A stretch of DNA of 64,000 nucleotides from JAFAMS01 sp963715815 (GCA_963715815.1 OY970278.1:1116001-1180000), one strand, 5' to 3'; counted from the stretch's first letter, positions 17,206 to 26,384 are shown. Numbers and translations: made by a program. The notes: generated from the letters alone by a model not told the origin.

Positions 17206-18200
17206 TCGAATGGGCGGATCGTCTGCAGGCGTTCATGACGCGCGAGCTCGGCATTCGCGAGCCGCTTGCCTTGGAGCGCATTTTGGGCGGCCAATCGAAT
17301 CCGACATGGTTCGTCGACGCCGGCTCGCAGCGTCTCGTACTACGCATGCAGCCTCCGGGCGAGCTACTCCCCAGCGCGCACGCACTCGACCGCGAATCGC
17401 GTGTCATTCGTGCGCTCGAAGGGAGCGGCGTTGCCGTCCCACGCATACTTACCTACAGCGAAGATCGATCGGTCGTCGGCACGTCATTCTACATAATGGA
17501 ACGGATCGAGGGCCGCGTCTTTCAGTATGCGAGCCTCGAAAGTGTGAGCGCTTCCGAACGGCGTGCGATGTATCGCTCGGCCGCGCACATGCTCGCGCGT
17601 CTGCACGGCGTCGATTGGAAGGCAGCCGGCCTTTCCGATTTCGGCAAACATGAAGACTATTTCGGACGCCAAGTTCGCCGCTGGTCGCGGCAGTGGGAAG
17701 CCTCACGCCGGCGCGAGATTCCCGATCTCGATCGTCTGATCGCCCGTCTTCCGGAGCTGATCCCGAGCGAAAACCCAACCGTCATCTGTCACGGCGACTA
17801 TCGGTTTGGAAATCTGATGTTTGCGCCCGCCGCGACGAATGTCGTCGGCGTCCTCGATTGGGAACTCTCGACGCTCGGCGATCCGATGGCCGACGTCGGC
17901 TATTTCTGCATGCCGTACCACTTGCCGTCCACGGCGCAAGAAGGCATCGCAGGTCTCGATCACGCGGCGCTCGGTATTCCGAGCCAAGACGAGCTCGTCG
18001 CCGACTACAACTCTGCGGCCGGCACGGCGCGCAAACTCTTGCCCTTCCACATCGCGTTTGCGTTTTTCAGGTTCGCAGTGATCGTGGCGGGTATCGAAGA
18101 CCGGGCGCAACGCGGAAACGCCGCGCATCCCGATGCGGGCAAGTCATTCGGGCGTGCGGACCTGTACTCGCGAATCGCTTGCGAGCTGCTCGGAATTTAG
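17202..18200 (+). CDS. APH-like phosphotransferase family protein
   Basis: This 332-residue protein is of the aminoglycoside-phosphotransferase/choline-kinase fold. The catalytic loop is VICHGDYRFGNLMF near residue 195 and the metal-binding motif is VLDWELSTLGDPMAD near residue 220. This spacing and the DWELSTLGDP wording match the branch found with acyl-CoA dehydrogenases (ACAD10/11-like), which phosphorylates 4-hydroxyacyl groups, rather than antibiotic kinases. No dehydrogenase is adjacent here. The GTG start overlaps the SDR stop (GTGA), so the two are translated together. The 3' end overlaps the convergent methyltransferase stop by 4 bases. Confidence 0.82.
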   Translation: MIEWADRLQAFMTRELGIREPLALERILGGQSNPTWFVDAGSQRLVLRMQPPGELLPSAHALDRESRVIRALEGSGVAVPRILTYSEDRSVVGTSFYIMERIEGRVFQYASLESVSASERRAMYRSAAHMLARLHGVDWKAAGLSDFGKHEDYFGRQVRRWSRQWEASRRREIPDLDRLIARLPELIPSENPTVICHGDYRFGNLMFAPAATNVVGVLDWELSTLGDPMADVGYFCMPYHLPSTAQEGIAGLDHAALGIPSQDELVADYNSAAGTARKLLPFHIAFAFFRFAVIVAGIEDRAQRGNAAHPDAGKSFGRADLYSRIACELLGI

Positions 18201-18781
18201 CTGCGAACGGCGATCCGCAGCCCAGCGCCGATCGCGACGATGGTTTGCGTCAACCGAGGCTCGGCTTCGATCATTCGCGTGAATTCGACCAGCTCGTGCG
18301 CGTGCGAAATGACGTTGTCGATCGCGAGGATCCCATGCTGCGAAAGACTGCGCACGAGATGCGGCAAGTATTCCGGATACGCGGGACGCTCGGCGTCGAG
18401 GAAGATGAAGTCCCAATAGCCGTTGCGCGATGCGGACAATGTCGCGGCTGCGTCCTCAGTACGCAACGTAACGCGGTTGAGCAGGCCGGCGCTCTGCAGA
18501 TTCTTGCGTGCGAACTCGGTGCGTTCTGCGTCGGTGTCGACGGATAGGATCGAGCCTTCGGTCTCTTCCACGGCGTCGGCAAGCCAAATTGTCGAGTAAC
18601 CGCTTGACGTTCCGATCTCAAGGATGTGCTGCGCGTTGCGCGCACGCACCAAAACGCCCAAGAGCTCGGCGACGGGCGGATCGACGCTCCGGAATCGCAG
18701 TAAACGGTCCGCGAGCGTGTCGTCGTGCGCCTTATTGTGAGCGTACAGCTCATCGGCTATCTTCCGTCGCGATTCATCCAT
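18197..18781 (-). CDS. class I SAM-dependent O-methyltransferase
   Basis: The product is 194 residues from the ATG at 18781. The open frame upstream runs through the preceding gene and is not family-like. Motif I is ILEIGTSSGYSTIWLAD near residue 53, a further conserved stretch is ILSVDTDAERTEFA, and the metal-binding FIFLDAERPAYPEYL lies near residue 130, as in cation-dependent O-methyltransferases of the caffeoyl-CoA/catechol type. The acceptor is probably a catechol-like compound. The start overlaps the end of the RraA-like gene by 8 bases, so it is the last gene of a three-gene minus-strand unit. Confidence 0.85.
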   Translation of the reverse strand: MDESRRKIADELYAHNKAHDDTLADRLLRFRSVDPPVAELLGVLVRARNAQHILEIGTSSGYSTIWLADAVEETEGSILSVDTDAERTEFARKNLQSAGLLNRVTLRTEDAAATLSASRNGYWDFIFLDAERPAYPEYLPHLVRSLSQHGILAIDNVISHAHELVEFTRMIEAEPRLTQTIVAIGAGLRIAVRS

Positions 18782-19466
18782 GAATCTTAGATGACTTGAA
18801 TTTTTCGAATTCGCTTCGGCGTGACTCGGGCAGAGGATAAGCCTCGTCGAGGGGCGTCCCGCTGCGTAAGAGCTGTTGCGAGAACTCATCTTCAAGCGCC
18901 ATGTCCTCGGCCTTTCGCAACAATGCTTGCGCGTGTTGTGGAGGGACGACAACCGCGCCGTCGCTATCCGCTACGATATAGTCACCCGGCTGCACGAGCG
19001 TGCCGCCGCAGCCAATTGCAACGTCAGTCTCCCACGCGAGCATGTTGCGCGAGTTTGCGTCGGGATATGCGCCGCGTGCCCACACCGCAAGCCCGATGTC
19101 CCGAATTCCATCGACGTCGCGAATCACGCCGTCGGCAACGACGCCGGCTGCACCGCGTGCATGCGCGCGCGCCGCGAGCATGTCGCCCAGAACGGCGCCT
19201 TCCATATTTCCGCTCGCATCGATCACGAGGACGTCGTCGCGATCGAGCGTGTCGATCAGCTTGCGATTGACGCCCTTGTTCGGCGCTTTTGCGTCCTCAC
19301 GCAACGGCAGAAACCGCAGCGTGCGGGCTTTCCCCGCGATCCGCCGCTCCGACGTGAGTGCGCGTAACCCAAGCATGAGCGTGCGATCGACGCCCAGCTC
19401 GCGCAACACTTGTTTGGCCGTCGCGGTCGGCACCTCGCGCAAACGCGCGATCGTGTCGTCAGACAT
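18774..19466 (-). CDS. RraA-family protein (probable 4-hydroxy-4-methyl-2-oxoglutarate aldolase type)
   Basis: This 230-residue protein has the RraA fold. The conserved metal/substrate loop GAAGVVADGVIRDVDGI near residues 115-130 and the DMLAARAHARG helix are present. Family members are either RNase E inhibitors or HMG/oxaloacetate aldolases. With a hydroxyacid dehydrogenase upstream and a methyltransferase downstream, an aldolase or decarboxylase role is more likely. The start is uncertain between ATGs at 19466 and 19478; 19466 gives an 8-base overlap with the upstream gene, the same spacing as at the next junction. Upstream open codons belong to the dehydrogenase region. Confidence 0.82.
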   Translation of the reverse strand: MSDDTIARLREVPTATAKQVLRELGVDRTLMLGLRALTSERRIAGKARTLRFLPLREDAKAPNKGVNRKLIDTLDRDDVLVIDASGNMEGAVLGDMLAARAHARGAAGVVADGVIRDVDGIRDIGLAVWARGAYPDANSRNMLAWETDVAIGCGGTLVQPGDYIVADSDGAVVVPPQHAQALLRKAEDMALEDEFSQQLLRSGTPLDEAYPLPESRRSEFEKFKSSKIHG

Positions 19467-20475
19467 GTACGAGTCCATGCCGGCGTGACTGCGCACCGTC
19501 CCATGCTTGCGGATTCTTCGGGAACGCCGGCATGTTGCCGGCCATCGCTGCCAGGAGCTGCTCGACCGCGGAACGCGTGCTGCGCTCATTGGTTTCCGTC
19601 GTGAGCCCCGCGTTATGTGGCGTTACGATAACGTTCGACATTTTGAAGAGACGATGGGTCGGGGACAACGGTTCGGGTTGAAACACATCGAGTGCCGCGC
19701 CTGCGATTGTTCCCGCTTCGAGTGCCGATGTCAACGCTTCGAGATCGAGCACGCCGCCGCGCGAAGTGTTTACTACGAACGCGTCCTTCGACAGCTTCGC
19801 AAGCTCTTTCGCACCGATGATGTTTTTCGTGTCGCCGGTTAGCTCAAGGCACAGGCACAGGAAACGAACTTGCGGCAGCATCTCGTCGAGCGAGCTTACG
19901 CGATTGATCTGCAATAGCTGCGGGATGCGTGGGTCAACGTACGGATCGTAACCGATAACGTTGCAACCAAATCCGATTCGCAGCTTGCGCGCCAGCTCGG
20001 AACCGATGTAGCCGAGGCCGACGATGCCGACGGTTTTCATCGAAAGCTCGAAGATCGGATAGTCGGTACGTTTGTCCCAACCGCTCCCGTCCCGCGTCGC
20101 GCCTTCGGCCCACAAGAAGCGGCGCGCGAGAGCGAGCATCAGCATGATCGTGTGCTCGGAGACGGGGATGCGACCGAAGCCGCGTTGGTTCACAACGAGA
20201 ATCCCGCGTTGCGTTGCAGCTTCGACGTCGATATTGTCGTACCCGAATCCGGAGGTGGAGACGACTTGAAGCCGCGGCGCAGCGTCCAGAATCTGCGGCG
20301 TCACTTTCTGGGGATAACGAACCCACAGTCCGCGCGCGTCGGCAAGTGCGCCGGCCAATTTGCTGTCGTCCTCGACGATCGTAACGCGACAACCCGCCTT
20401 ACGAAGTTGGTCCGCCCCCGAGGTGTCGTACATGTTGCGCCACAGGACGACGTGGCAGTCGCGATTCGTATTCAT
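19459..20475 (-). CDS. D-isomer-specific 2-hydroxyacid dehydrogenase
   Basis: The protein is 338 residues. The NAD-binding motif is VGIVGLGYIGSELARKL near residue 150. The catalytic set is Arg in NTSRGGVLD near residue 236, Glu in DVFQPEPL near residue 265 and His in VTPHNAG near residue 284. It is the family of phosphoglycerate, glyoxylate and formate dehydrogenases; the exact 2-oxoacid is not evident. It is the first gene of a minus-strand unit with the RraA-like aldolase and the O-methyltransferase, which suggests breakdown of a hydroxyacid from an aromatic or sugar-acid pathway. Confidence 0.88.
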   Translation of the reverse strand: MNTNRDCHVVLWRNMYDTSGADQLRKAGCRVTIVEDDSKLAGALADARGLWVRYPQKVTPQILDAAPRLQVVSTSGFGYDNIDVEAATQRGILVVNQRGFGRIPVSEHTIMLMLALARRFLWAEGATRDGSGWDKRTDYPIFELSMKTVGIVGLGYIGSELARKLRIGFGCNVIGYDPYVDPRIPQLLQINRVSSLDEMLPQVRFLCLCLELTGDTKNIIGAKELAKLSKDAFVVNTSRGGVLDLEALTSALEAGTIAGAALDVFQPEPLSPTHRLFKMSNVIVTPHNAGLTTETNERSTRSAVEQLLAAMAGNMPAFPKNPQAWDGAQSRRHGLVHV

Positions 20476-20543
20476 TCCTGGGTGCTTTCACAGGTGGTTC
20501 TCAGGTGCCTCGCGGATTATGGTGCTTATACTCGAGGTAAGTC

Positions 20544-21227
20544 ATGAGCGTTGAGCTGTATCCGAAAGTCGAGGACCTTGATGAGCGGCTGTCCGTTCTC
20601 GAGGATCCCGAATTCGCCCAGCGGATCGTAAGCGCGAACCCGCAGCTCTTTACGAGCGCGGCTGTGCGAGAAGACGTCTCGATCTTCGCCTTGGCATGGA
20701 AGCGCTTCGGCGCGCTTGCGCTCGCAGTAACGGCGGCGCTCGCGGTCGGCGCCGGATTCGTATTCGTGCCGCACACCGCTGTGCGGCCGGCACTGCAGCC
20801 AGTCGCAGCGCCGGTTGCTGTCCGCGAGAAATCGCGCGTGCTCCCACAAATCACCAAGCTAATGATCCGTCCGCCGCGTCATCACGCCGCAGCTGCGCCG
20901 CTCGCGATCGCGGTTCCGATAACCGCTCCCGTCCACCACACCGTCGCCTATCACCACGCGACGGCTGCCGCGCACATTGCTGCGCCCGCGGCACGAGCCG
21001 TCGCAGCGCCGGCCGCAGCCTCGAACGCCGCGCCGCAAGCCGAAGCGCCTCTTCAATATGAGGCTAACACGCACGTCGTCTCGGGTAACGTTCCGCCCAC
21101 TGATATCCCGCCGCCGAGTTATTCGAAAACCGGCACGCTCGCGAATAACAGCGATGCGGCGATGGCGCCGGTTATCGACAACTGCACGCCGACGGGCGGA
21201 CGCCTCGCTTACCTGATCAAAAACTAA
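20544..21227 (+). CDS. hypothetical membrane-anchored Ala/Pro/His-rich protein
   Basis: I do not recognise this 227-residue protein. A cytoplasmic N-terminus of about 50 residues (LDERLSVLEDPEFAQRIVS) precedes one membrane helix at about residues 57-78 (GALALAVTAALAVGAGFVFV). A low-complexity extracytoplasmic region follows, rich in alanine, proline and histidine pairs, with a short C-terminal tail containing one cysteine (DNCTPTGG). Short histidine clusters such as RHHAAAA and YHHATAAAHI could bind metals or only reflect composition. GAGGT precedes the ATG by 6 bases. A TATACT at 20527-20532 is a possible -10 box. Confidence 0.65.
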   Translation: MSVELYPKVEDLDERLSVLEDPEFAQRIVSANPQLFTSAAVREDVSIFALAWKRFGALALAVTAALAVGAGFVFVPHTAVRPALQPVAAPVAVREKSRVLPQITKLMIRPPRHHAAAAPLAIAVPITAPVHHTVAYHHATAAAHIAAPAARAVAAPAAASNAAPQAEAPLQYEANTHVVSGNVPPTDIPPPSYSKTGTLANNSDAAMAPVIDNCTPTGGRLAYLIKN

Positions 21228-22081
21228 GCGCGCTTCACGCAGCGGAATCCGAGATGCGACATGCCGGTGTCGATCATTTGCGGCATGCGCGCTGAGGGGC
21301 GAAAACGTAAGCAATAATTTGGCGCGCACAAATGCGAGCCGCCTTTGAGGACTTTGCGAGGAACCTTGATATCCGGCGTGAGCGGATCGTAACACGACGC
21401 CGGCGCGCAGCACGGGCTTTGCGCTTCGCCTGACGTGCGCGGAACGAACCAATCAGAAGTCCACTCCCACACGTTGCCGGCCATGTCGTACAAACCGAAG
21501 CCGTTTGGCGGAAACGAACCGACCGGCGTCGTGCGATCTTCGCCCGGCGGCTTGGTTGATTTCCACGGAAATTCACCTTGCCACGTATTCGCCATGATCT
21601 TCCCGCCGGGATTGATCTCGTCGCCCCAAGAGAAAATCGTGCCTTCGAGTCCACCGCGCGCCGCGAACTCCCATTCGGCTTCGGTCGGAAGCGCTTTGCC
21701 TTTCCACGTCGCGTACGCTTGGGCGTCTTCATACGCGATATGCACGACGGGATGATTGCTTATACCGTCGATCGAGCTTTTCGGTCCGCGCGGATGACGC
21801 CAATCTGCGCCGACGACATATGCCCACCATTGACGCGAATCGCTCAAATCGACGGGGCCATCCATTTGTTGAAAGACGAGCGATCCCGGCGGCGCAGTTT
21901 GCGATTGCGCACCGGGTACGTTCGTAAGATCGACAGGGCGCTCGGCGAGCGTTAGATAGCCGGTTGCGTCGACAAATTCAGCGTAGTCTTGGTTGGTGAC
22001 TTGATGCTCATCGATCTCAAACGCATCGACGCGCACACAAATTACCGGCGACTCCTCGGGATAGAAGCTCTCGGAGCCCAT
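21224..22081 (-). CDS. formylglycine-generating enzyme family protein (SUMF1-like)
   Basis: FGE oxidises a cysteine in CxPxR motifs of sulfatases to formylglycine. The 285 residues include the family signatures FYPEESPV, DEHQVTNQDYAEFVDATGY, LPTEAEWEFAARGG and DMAGNVWEWTSDWF, plus the C-terminal KGGSHLCAPNYCLRFRPSAR. That last stretch has both copper-binding catalytic cysteines with the CxxxxC spacing of the human enzyme, so it is probably a true FGE. The ATG at 22081 cuts the conserved IxGGxFxMGS entry: KIAGGEFA is encoded directly upstream, back to an in-frame TAA that is also the stop of the preceding SSADH gene. The real start may therefore be ATT at 22102 or ATC at 22108. No sulfatase is in the window. 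Confidence 0.85.
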   Translation of the reverse strand: MGSESFYPEESPVICVRVDAFEIDEHQVTNQDYAEFVDATGYLTLAERPVDLTNVPGAQSQTAPPGSLVFQQMDGPVDLSDSRQWWAYVVGADWRHPRGPKSSIDGISNHPVVHIAYEDAQAYATWKGKALPTEAEWEFAARGGLEGTIFSWGDEINPGGKIMANTWQGEFPWKSTKPPGEDRTTPVGSFPPNGFGLYDMAGNVWEWTSDWFVPRTSGEAQSPCCAPASCYDPLTPDIKVPRKVLKGGSHLCAPNYCLRFRPSARMPQMIDTGMSHLGFRCVKRA

Positions 22082-22111
22082 CGCGAATTCGCCGCCGGCA
22101 ATTTTGATCGT

Positions 22112-23560
22112 TTAGGGAAGCCCCATCGAGATGTAGCGCACTTCCAGATACTCATTGAGTCCTTCGTGCCCACCTTCGCGTCCGACTCCGGAGTCTTTGA
22201 CGCCGCCAAACGGTGCGTGCGGCGCTGAGGGAACCGGATCGTTGACGCCGACGATCCCGTATTGCAGGGCTTCCGCGACGCGGAACGCGCGACCGAGATC
22301 TTTCGTCCACAGATATCCGGCCAGACCGTATGGCGTGTCATTGGCGAGCTTGACTGCTTCTGCTTCGTCTTTGAACTTCAAGAGCGGTGCAACCGGTCCG
22401 AACGTTTCCTCACGCAGCAAGCGCATTTCGTTGCTGATGTTCGTGAGCACGGTCGGCTCGAAGAAGAGACCGGTAGTGCCTCTCTGTTTCCCGCCGGCGC
22501 GAGCAACGGCTCCCTTTGAAACCGCGTCGTCGACGTGCGCTTTGACTTTGTCGAAGCCTTGCTGGTCAACGAGCGGCCCGAGGCGCGTGTCTTCCTCGAG
22601 CGGATTGCCGACTTTGATGCCGACAACTTTGTCGGCGAGACGATCTGCGAACGTGTCGTAGATCTTCTCGGAGACGTAGATGCGGTTGGCCGAAACACAG
22701 ACTTGGCCGGCGTTGCGGAATTTGCACGCGATCACGTCCGTAACCGCGCGATCGATGTCGGCGTCCTCGAAGATGATATATGGCGCGTGCCCGCCCAGCT
22801 CGAGCGAAATGCGCTTCATTGTCGCCGCCGACTGCGCGTAGAGTTTCTTTCCGACTTCCGTGCTGCCAGTGAACGTCACCTTGCGGATGCGCGGATCGTT
22901 GATGATCACTTCGGAGACTGGAACGGGATCGAGCGCCGTGATGATCTGCAGCGTACCGGGCGGTCCGCCCGCTTCTTCCCAGAGGCTTGCAATCGCAAGC
23001 GCCGTCAGCGGCGTTTGCTCGGCGGGCTTCATGATAAACGTGCATCCGGCTGCAAGCGCGGGCGCGGCTTTGCGCGTCACCATGCCGGCCGGGAAATTCC
23101 ACGGCGTGATGCCGTAGGCCGGGCCGACGGGTTTCTTCATCGTGAAGAGGCGCTTGTTGTTATCGTGCGTCGGGATGATCTCGCCGTACGCGCGCTTCGC
23201 CTCTTCGGCGAACCATGACGCGAATGCCGCCGCATATTTGACTTCACCGCGGCCCTCGACGACGGGCTTGCCCATTTCGTGCGCCATGATCCGCGCGAGC
23301 TCGTCCGCATGATCGAGGATGAGCGCATGCCACTTCATCAGAATCGCGGCGCGCTCGTATGCGGTCGTCTTCGACCACGTTTCAAATGCGCGCACCGCAG
23401 CATTCACGGCGACTCGCGCCTCTTCGGGGCCGCAATCAGCGACCTCGGCGAAGGGCTCCATCGTCGTAGGGTTCATGACCGAGAACCGCTTTGAAGTCTC
23501 GATCCATTTCCCGTCAATGAACGCCTTGTGGAACTCAGTCTTCGGTCCGACTGTCAGCAT
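22112..23560 (-). CDS. gabD: NAD(P)-dependent succinate-semialdehyde dehydrogenase family
   Basis: This is a 482-residue aldehyde dehydrogenase. Asn155 lies in ITPWNFPAGM, the general base Glu254 is in LELGGHAP and the nucleophile Cys288 is in NAGQVCVSANRIYV. Wording in these motifs and the short N-terminus match the SSADH/GabD branch, which oxidises succinate semialdehyde to succinate; glutarate semialdehyde or a related aldehyde is possible. Fumarase lies next to it, in line with a route into the TCA cycle. The next gene on the strand begins within a few bases of its TAA. Confidence 0.88.
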   Translation of the reverse strand: MLTVGPKTEFHKAFIDGKWIETSKRFSVMNPTTMEPFAEVADCGPEEARVAVNAAVRAFETWSKTTAYERAAILMKWHALILDHADELARIMAHEMGKPVVEGRGEVKYAAAFASWFAEEAKRAYGEIIPTHDNNKRLFTMKKPVGPAYGITPWNFPAGMVTRKAAPALAAGCTFIMKPAEQTPLTALAIASLWEEAGGPPGTLQIITALDPVPVSEVIINDPRIRKVTFTGSTEVGKKLYAQSAATMKRISLELGGHAPYIIFEDADIDRAVTDVIACKFRNAGQVCVSANRIYVSEKIYDTFADRLADKVVGIKVGNPLEEDTRLGPLVDQQGFDKVKAHVDDAVSKGAVARAGGKQRGTTGLFFEPTVLTNISNEMRLLREETFGPVAPLLKFKDEAEAVKLANDTPYGLAGYLWTKDLGRAFRVAEALQYGIVGVNDPVPSAPHAPFGGVKDSGVGREGGHEGLNEYLEVRYISMGLP

Positions 23561-23626
23561 GTTCTCAAAATCTCCTCAGTTTACTCGAATAGCATGCATT
23601 GTCCGGTGGTTGCGACCTTTCCCGGT

Positions 23627-25054
23627 TTAGCCGCCGCCGGCGCCGACGCGGTCGGCGCTGGGTTCCGTCATCAGCATCGGATCGAGAATCTCTTTGAGCT
23701 TCTCGGCACCGAGATCGGTCTTGCGCAGGGCGACCTCTCGCACCGTCTCGCCGGTCTTGGCGGCTTCCTTAGCGATTGCAGCGGCTGCATCATAGCCGAT
23801 GATCGGTGCGAGGCTCGTGCACATCGAAAGGCCACGCTCGACCATGGCCGGGCCTTGTTCAGTCGCGTGGATGCCGGTGATGCATTGCTTTGCGAGATTC
23901 GCAGCCGATGCGCCGAGCAATTCGATAGAATTGATGAGATTTAAGGCAACGACCGGCATCATCAAATTGATTTCGAAGTTGCCGCTTGCGCCGCCAAAGC
24001 CGATCGCCGCATCATTGCCGACGACTTGTGCGCAGACCATCATCACCGATTCGCAGATGACCGGGTTGACTTTGCCCGGCATGATCGAGCTTCCGGGTTG
24101 AACTTCGGGAAGCGTGATCTCGCCGATCCCGGCACGCGGACCGGAACCGATCCAGCGAATGTCGTTTGCTATCTTAAACATCGACACGGCAATCGTGCGC
24201 ATCGAAGCGCTGGCTTCGACGGCGTTATCGAGCGTGGACTGCGATTGAAAATGATTCGTCGTCTCGCGGATTTCGCTGCCGACGTCCTTGCTCAGGCGTG
24301 CTGTCGCGCGCTTTGCGAACTCCGGATGCGTGTTGATTCCGGTTCCGACGGCCGTTCCGCCCAGCGCAACCTCCGAGAGCTCTTTCTTCGCATGATTGGC
24401 GCGCTCGATCGCGCGCTCGATCTGTCCCGCGTAGCCGAGGAATTCTTGTCCGAGTCGAATCGGCGTCGCATCCTGTAGATGCGTGCGCCCGGTCTTGATG
24501 ACGCCCCAAAATTCCTTGGCCTTGGCATCGAGCGCGGCTTTGAGCTCACGTAAGCCCGGGAGCAGAACGTCATCGATCGCCATTGTGGCGCCGACGTGCA
24601 ACGCAGTTGGGATCACGTCGTTCGAGCTTTGTCCGAAATTGACATGATCGTTGGGGTGCACGGGCTTCTTTGAGCCGAGCTGACCGCCGAGTTTCTGAAT
24701 TGCGCGATTTGAGATGACCTCATTCGCGTTCATGTTCGTCGACGTGCCGCTTCCGGTTTGGTAGATGTCGAGGACGAAGTGCTCGTCGAGCCCACCGTCG
24801 GCGACTTCTTGCGCCGCGCCGACGATCGCGTCGACGATGTCTTTGGGTACGAGCCCGAGCTCACCGTTGGTTTGCGCGGCAGCCTTCTTGATCAAGCCAA
24901 GCGCTTTGATGAAGCGCCGTGGAAAGCGTCTGTCGCTGATCGGAAAATTGAGGACGGCGCGTTGAGTCCCGGCGCCCCATAACGCCGTGGCCGGGACCTG
25001 CATCTCGCCCATCGTGTCTTTTTCAAGCCGGGTCGACGAACCGTTTCCGCTCAT
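23627..25054 (-). CDS. fumC: class II fumarate hydratase
   Basis: FumC interconverts fumarate and malate. The 475-residue protein has TGSGTSTNMNANEV at residues 100-113, HPNDHVNFGQSSND at 133-146, the catalytic His192 in GRTHLQDATP, and the flexible loop GSSIMPGKVNPV at 321-332 with Ser323. These are the class II fumarase signatures and distinguish it from aspartase, although aspartase cannot be formally excluded by eye. The ribosome-binding site GGAG lies 5 bases before the ATG. It is oxygen-stable and contains no Fe-S cluster motif. Confidence 0.92.
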   Translation of the reverse strand: MSGNGSSTRLEKDTMGEMQVPATALWGAGTQRAVLNFPISDRRFPRRFIKALGLIKKAAAQTNGELGLVPKDIVDAIVGAAQEVADGGLDEHFVLDIYQTGSGTSTNMNANEVISNRAIQKLGGQLGSKKPVHPNDHVNFGQSSNDVIPTALHVGATMAIDDVLLPGLRELKAALDAKAKEFWGVIKTGRTHLQDATPIRLGQEFLGYAGQIERAIERANHAKKELSEVALGGTAVGTGINTHPEFAKRATARLSKDVGSEIRETTNHFQSQSTLDNAVEASASMRTIAVSMFKIANDIRWIGSGPRAGIGEITLPEVQPGSSIMPGKVNPVICESVMMVCAQVVGNDAAIGFGGASGNFEINLMMPVVALNLINSIELLGASAANLAKQCITGIHATEQGPAMVERGLSMCTSLAPIIGYDAAAAIAKEAAKTGETVREVALRKTDLGAEKLKEILDPMLMTEPSADRVGAGGG

Positions 25055-25146
25055 GTTTCTCCTATAACCTCACGTCGCGGGCAGCTTCGTCCAAATGTGA
25101 CCTACCCCCCGTGCGAGGAAAGTCGTCACAAATGGCTGCTTGCTAG

Positions 25147-25175
25147 TTGCTACGGGCGGCGGCCGGTTCTATACT
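25147..25175 (+). promoter_or_regulatory. sigma-70-type promoter for the TPR gene
   Basis: TTGCTA at 25147-25152 and TATACT at 25170-25175 are separated by 17 bases, the optimal spacing. The predicted transcript start is near 25182, leaving an 18-base leader before the ATG at 25200. It is the best-looking promoter in the window. Confidence 0.6.
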
Positions 25176-25199
25176 TTTTCGTACCCGGGGGGCCACGGT

Positions 25200-26384
25200 A
25201 TGCGCAAACCCATCGTCGTGTTGCTACTGGCGGTGCTGACATCGTTCATCGCGCCTCCCCTTTGCGTGCGCGCCGAGACGACGACGCTCTTCGAGCAGCC
25301 AGTCGACGGCATGATGGATCAGTGGCGCGCCGAGGCCGTGAACGGGCAGATCTCCTCGGTCATATCGAAGCTTGAAGACTTCGTTCGCGCGCATCCCGAT
25401 TACAAGGGGCCCGCCCGATTCCTCGGCGATCTCTATTTCCGCAAACAAGATCTCCCCGCAGCGGAACACGCCTATAAGAATCTGTTGGCGCGCTATCCCA
25501 ACGACAAAGAGACGTGGAATCGCCTCGGCGGTTTGTACGCTGCGGAGGATCGCGTCAACGATGCGATTGCGGCGTTCAATAAGAGCGTCCCGGAGGCGGA
25601 TGAGTATCCGAATCTCGTCGCGCTTCACCAACGCCACGGTGATCTCGCAGAATTCGAGCGCGAGATTGCAGCCGATGCGCAACGTGATCCGACCGATGTG
25701 CAGAAGCTGCGCACTTACGGCATGGTGCTGCGTTCCGTCGGCAAGCACGATCAAGCCATCGAGCTGTTCAAAGAAGCCCTCCGTCTGAGTCCGCCGGGTC
25801 AGAAATGCCCCGCTCTCAACGATCTCGCAATCGCCTATCAAGACGTGCGCCGCGTCAACGACGCCATTCCGTTGCTGCAAACATGCTTATCGATGAGCCC
25901 GAACGATTATTCGGCGCTGGTCAATCTTGGTGAATCCTATATCGAGCTCAATCGCTTCGGCGACGCGCGTCCTCTCTTAGATCGCGCCGTAAAGGTGCAG
26001 ATCGACCGCCCCGAAGCCTACGTCGACATTGGTTTTATCGAGGATGGTTCGCAGCGGTGGAAATCCGCCGTCGCTAACTATCAAAAGGCGATCATCGTCG
26101 ATCCGGCCTGGCGCGACGCGTACTTCGATCTCGGCTATGACTACTATCTGCAGAGACTCTACTCACTCGCCGAGGCTGCCTTCATCAAGGGCCTTTCCGT
26201 CTCACCGCGCGACGGGCGCCTTTGCTACATGCTCGGCGCGACGTATCGTGAGCAAGGGAAGGTCGCGCTCGCGAAACAGCAATATCAGCAGGCCGTCAGT
26301 TTTGGGAACGACGGTGAGCTCGTAACTGCCGCACAACACGAGCTTCGCGACCTCGAAGCCGAGCCGCCGAACACGGCGCACTAG
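25200..26384 (+). CDS. secreted tetratricopeptide-repeat protein
   Basis: The protein is 394 residues from the ATG at 25200, which follows a G-rich ribosome-binding stretch. An in-frame start at 25140 lies upstream of the predicted promoter and is discarded. Residues 1-25 are a signal peptide (IVVLLLAVLTSFIAPPLCVRA). About eight TPR units follow, for example AEHAYKNLLARYPNDKETW, AIELFKEALRLSP and AEAAFIKGLSVSPRDGRL. It is probably a periplasmic scaffold with unknown partners. The gene stands alone, with convergent RidA overlapping its stop by 4 bases. Confidence 0.82.
   Translation: MRKPIVVLLLAVLTSFIAPPLCVRAETTTLFEQPVDGMMDQWRAEAVNGQISSVISKLEDFVRAHPDYKGPARFLGDLYFRKQDLPAAEHAYKNLLARYPNDKETWNRLGGLYAAEDRVNDAIAAFNKSVPEADEYPNLVALHQRHGDLAEFEREIAADAQRDPTDVQKLRTYGMVLRSVGKHDQAIELFKEALRLSPPGQKCPALNDLAIAYQDVRRVNDAIPLLQTCLSMSPNDYSALVNLGESYIELNRFGDARPLLDRAVKVQIDRPEAYVDIGFIEDGSQRWKSAVANYQKAIIVDPAWRDAYFDLGYDYYLQRLYSLAEAAFIKGLSVSPRDGRLCYMLGATYREQGKVALAKQQYQQAVSFGNDGELVTAAQHELRDLEAEPPNTAH

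Noticed and set aside
17202..18200. Aminoglycoside resistance kinase
   Set aside because: The DWELSTLGDP wording belongs to the ACAD10/11-like metabolic branch and the gene is coupled to an SDR.
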